Origin: Nocardia sp. NBC_00508
GTDB lineage: Bacteria > Actinomycetota > Actinomycetes > Mycobacteriales > Mycobacteriaceae
Assembly (NCBI RefSeq): GCF_036346875.1
Contig: NZ_CP107852.1
Coordinates: forward strand, 3,596,001 to 3,660,000
Reading direction: 5' to 3'
Length of the DNA stretch: 64,000 nt
Each line of letters opens with the position of its first letter. Position 1 is the stretch's first letter. The notes beneath the pieces are model-generated. The model did no database searches and was not told where the DNA came from. It saw only the letters and a list, made by a program, of their open reading frames with translations. Below are positions 62,737 to 64,000 of the stretch, piece after piece. The position numbers and the translations under genes are program-made.

Positions 62737-63531
62737 TTACGGCAGCCACGAAACATGGCCGCGCAGAATGGTATAGCCGATGTAGGCGACCGCATCGATG
62801 GTCGCGTGCGCGAGGATGAGCGGCCACAGCCGGTTCGTGCGCTGCCAATAGTGACCGAATATGACGCCCATCACGAAGTTTCCGAGCCCGCCGCCCAGCC
62901 CCTGGTACAGGTGGTAGCTCCCGCGCAGCAGCGCCGAGGCCAGCAGCGCCGAGTGCGCCGACCAGCCGAGCTGGCGCAACCGAGTGAGCAGGAACGCCAC
63001 CACGACCACCTCTTCGGCCACGGCGTTCGCGCAGGCCGACAGGATCAGCGCGGGCAACCTCCACCAGTAGTCGCCGAGCGAGGCGGGCACGATCGTCACG
63101 CTGACGCCCAAGGCGTGCGCGACGAGATACAGCCCTAGTCCTGGCAATCCGATGATCGCGGCGAGCGCGATGCCGGGTAGCACGTCCGTACGCCACCGGA
63201 CCCGGCTCGCCAGCCCGATCAGCCGCGGCCCGATGCCGCCGCGCCACAACAGATACAGCCCCAGCGCTGCCCACGCGACCAGCCGCAGCACCCTGAGCAG
63301 CTGAAACAGTAGGTCGATAGTGGACTGGGTGGCCCGCGACGGGTTCAGTGCGATGGTCTGCCCCTCGACCCCGCCGGGTGCCATGGCGCTCTCCACCAGC
63401 GACAGCGCCGCGTTCAGCCCGCTGAGGCCGAATGTGACGAGCAGCACGACGGCGATCTCGAGCTTTAGCGCGAACCGTTCCCGATCGGTCGGCTCGACCT
63501 CGTCCCACTCGGCACCGGACTTCGCACGCAT
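62737..63531 (-). CDS. CPBP-family intramembrane protease-like protein
   Basis: A 264-residue protein with about seven hydrophobic segments. The CPBP motifs are partly atypical: A-E-E-V-V-V-V-A replaces the usual E-E-x-x-x-R (the Arg is missing), while G-S-Y-H-L-Y and the final H-A-T-I-D-A-V supply the two His. Loss of the Arg leaves protease activity uncertain. It lies upstream of the LCP gene on the same strand with a 123-base gap. Confidence 0.83.
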   Translation of the reverse strand: MRAKSGAEWDEVEPTDRERFALKLEIAVVLLVTFGLSGLNAALSLVESAMAPGGVEGQTIALNPSRATQSTIDLLFQLLRVLRLVAWAALGLYLLWRGGIGPRLIGLASRVRWRTDVLPGIALAAIIGLPGLGLYLVAHALGVSVTIVPASLGDYWWRLPALILSACANAVAEEVVVVAFLLTRLRQLGWSAHSALLASALLRGSYHLYQGLGGGLGNFVMGVIFGHYWQRTNRLWPLILAHATIDAVAYIGYTILRGHVSWLP

Positions 63532-63646
63532 GCCTCGAATCTATTGCGCCGGCCCTGCGTGGCGCGCGGCACGTCCGCGTCGGAAGGCCGTGACCAGCGG
63601 AATCCGGGGTCGGCGTGGCCAACTTCGTTGCGGTGCCGCGTCTGGG

Positions 63647-64000
63647 GTGATCGACGTGAACGCGCTGGTCGAGCGCCCAGCGCCGGTGCGTGCACTCGGC
63701 CGCGGCATCGCTTGACAGTCTCGCCTTTGGTGCGCTGGAGCGGTGGCTACTCGCGCTGATCCGGTGCACCTGCTCGGGGCCGCTGCCGGACGACACGCTC
63801 GACCTGTGGTCGTCCGCGAATCTCGCGGCACGATTCGAGTCGGCGGCCGACGATTCGATCGCGGCGGCCACCCAGCTGGCCGCGACGGTGGACCGGATGG
63901 ACCCCGAGGCCGGCCACATGATCGCGGCAACGCTGTTGCACGGGCCGGAAGGCAGCCGGTTTATGGCACGGTCTGCTCAGCCATGTCAGCGGCCTGCGAA
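63647..64000 (+). pseudogene. frameshifted, partial gene at the right edge
   Basis: From GTG 63647 a frame runs for 22 codons and stops at 63715. The next frame continues with L-D-S-L-A-F-G-A-L-E-R-W-L-L-A-L and a clearly protein-like stretch to about 63959. After a TTT run the third frame reads L-W-H-G-L-L-S-H-V-S-G-L-R to the edge. Two frame changes in 350 bases suggest a broken gene, or sequence errors. If only the middle frame is used, a start at GTG 63690 is possible. I recognise no family. Confidence 0.4.

Overview
This window is a 64 kb piece of a high-GC actinobacterial chromosome, most likely Nocardia or a close relative in the Mycobacteriales. The evidence is gene content: secreted AroQ-type chorismate mutase, fused LysX, IdeR- and KstR-type operators, DUF5313 and DUF5926 proteins, a WXG100-like protein, and the mycobacterium-like neighbourhood sodA / glpQ1 / bfrB near gltBD. 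There are no rRNA or tRNA genes, no transposase and no CRISPR array. Most of the window is ordinary core chromosome. The exceptions are a decayed patch at about 7.3-9.3 kb and several intergenic islands built from a dispersed repeat family.

Layout. 1-9.3 kb is accessory: a cut WXG100-like gene, two small conserved genes, a translationally coupled operon (XRE regulator, atypical aminotransferase, AlaDH/PNT-like dehydrogenase), an SDR gene behind a KstR-like box, and a rearranged toxin-antitoxin remnant. 9.3-16.7 kb is the MoxR/DUF58/DUF4129/SpoIIM/RDD membrane cluster with an adenine deaminase. 16.7-21.8 kb holds a TetR/DHA2 efflux pair with twin operators, a GntR fragment, a DUF4407 protein and the secreted chorismate mutase. 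22-28.7 kb is gltBD behind a long structured leader. 29-37.2 kb carries a cutinase, a phosphatase, an HxlR/efflux pair and lysX. 37.2-43.6 kb holds repeats, an S4 protein, rraA, two DUF5313 paralogues and a four-gene ycnI-copC-copD copper operon. 43.7-50.3 kb has a RecB-like nuclease coupled to htpG, then a methyltransferase, an SDR and a TetR gene. 50.3-54.7 kb has a MarR pair with twin operators, a TMEM165-type manganese exporter behind a yybP-ykoY riboswitch, sodA and msrA. 55-64 kb holds a DnaA-box cluster, a rhodanese, the DUF4328-glpQ1 pair, a 168-bp tandem repeat island, two adjacent ferritin genes, an LCP protein, a CPBP protease and a broken partial gene.

How the parts relate. Several units are built for metal and oxidative stress: copper (ycnI-copC-copD), manganese (riboswitch plus exporter), iron (IdeR-like box plus ferritins), sodA and msrA. 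Three efflux or membrane genes sit divergently from their own regulators with palindromic operators in between. Translational coupling (GTGA or ATGA overlaps) is common.

The four observations I rate highest: a dispersed, strongly palindromic repeat family with a conserved 168-bp tandem period; a second ferritin gene next to bfrB that has lost most ferroxidase ligands, which suggests an L-chain-like partner; a structured leader with a five-codon upstream ORF before gltB; and the coupled XRE/aminotransferase/dehydrogenase operon with non-canonical active-site motifs.
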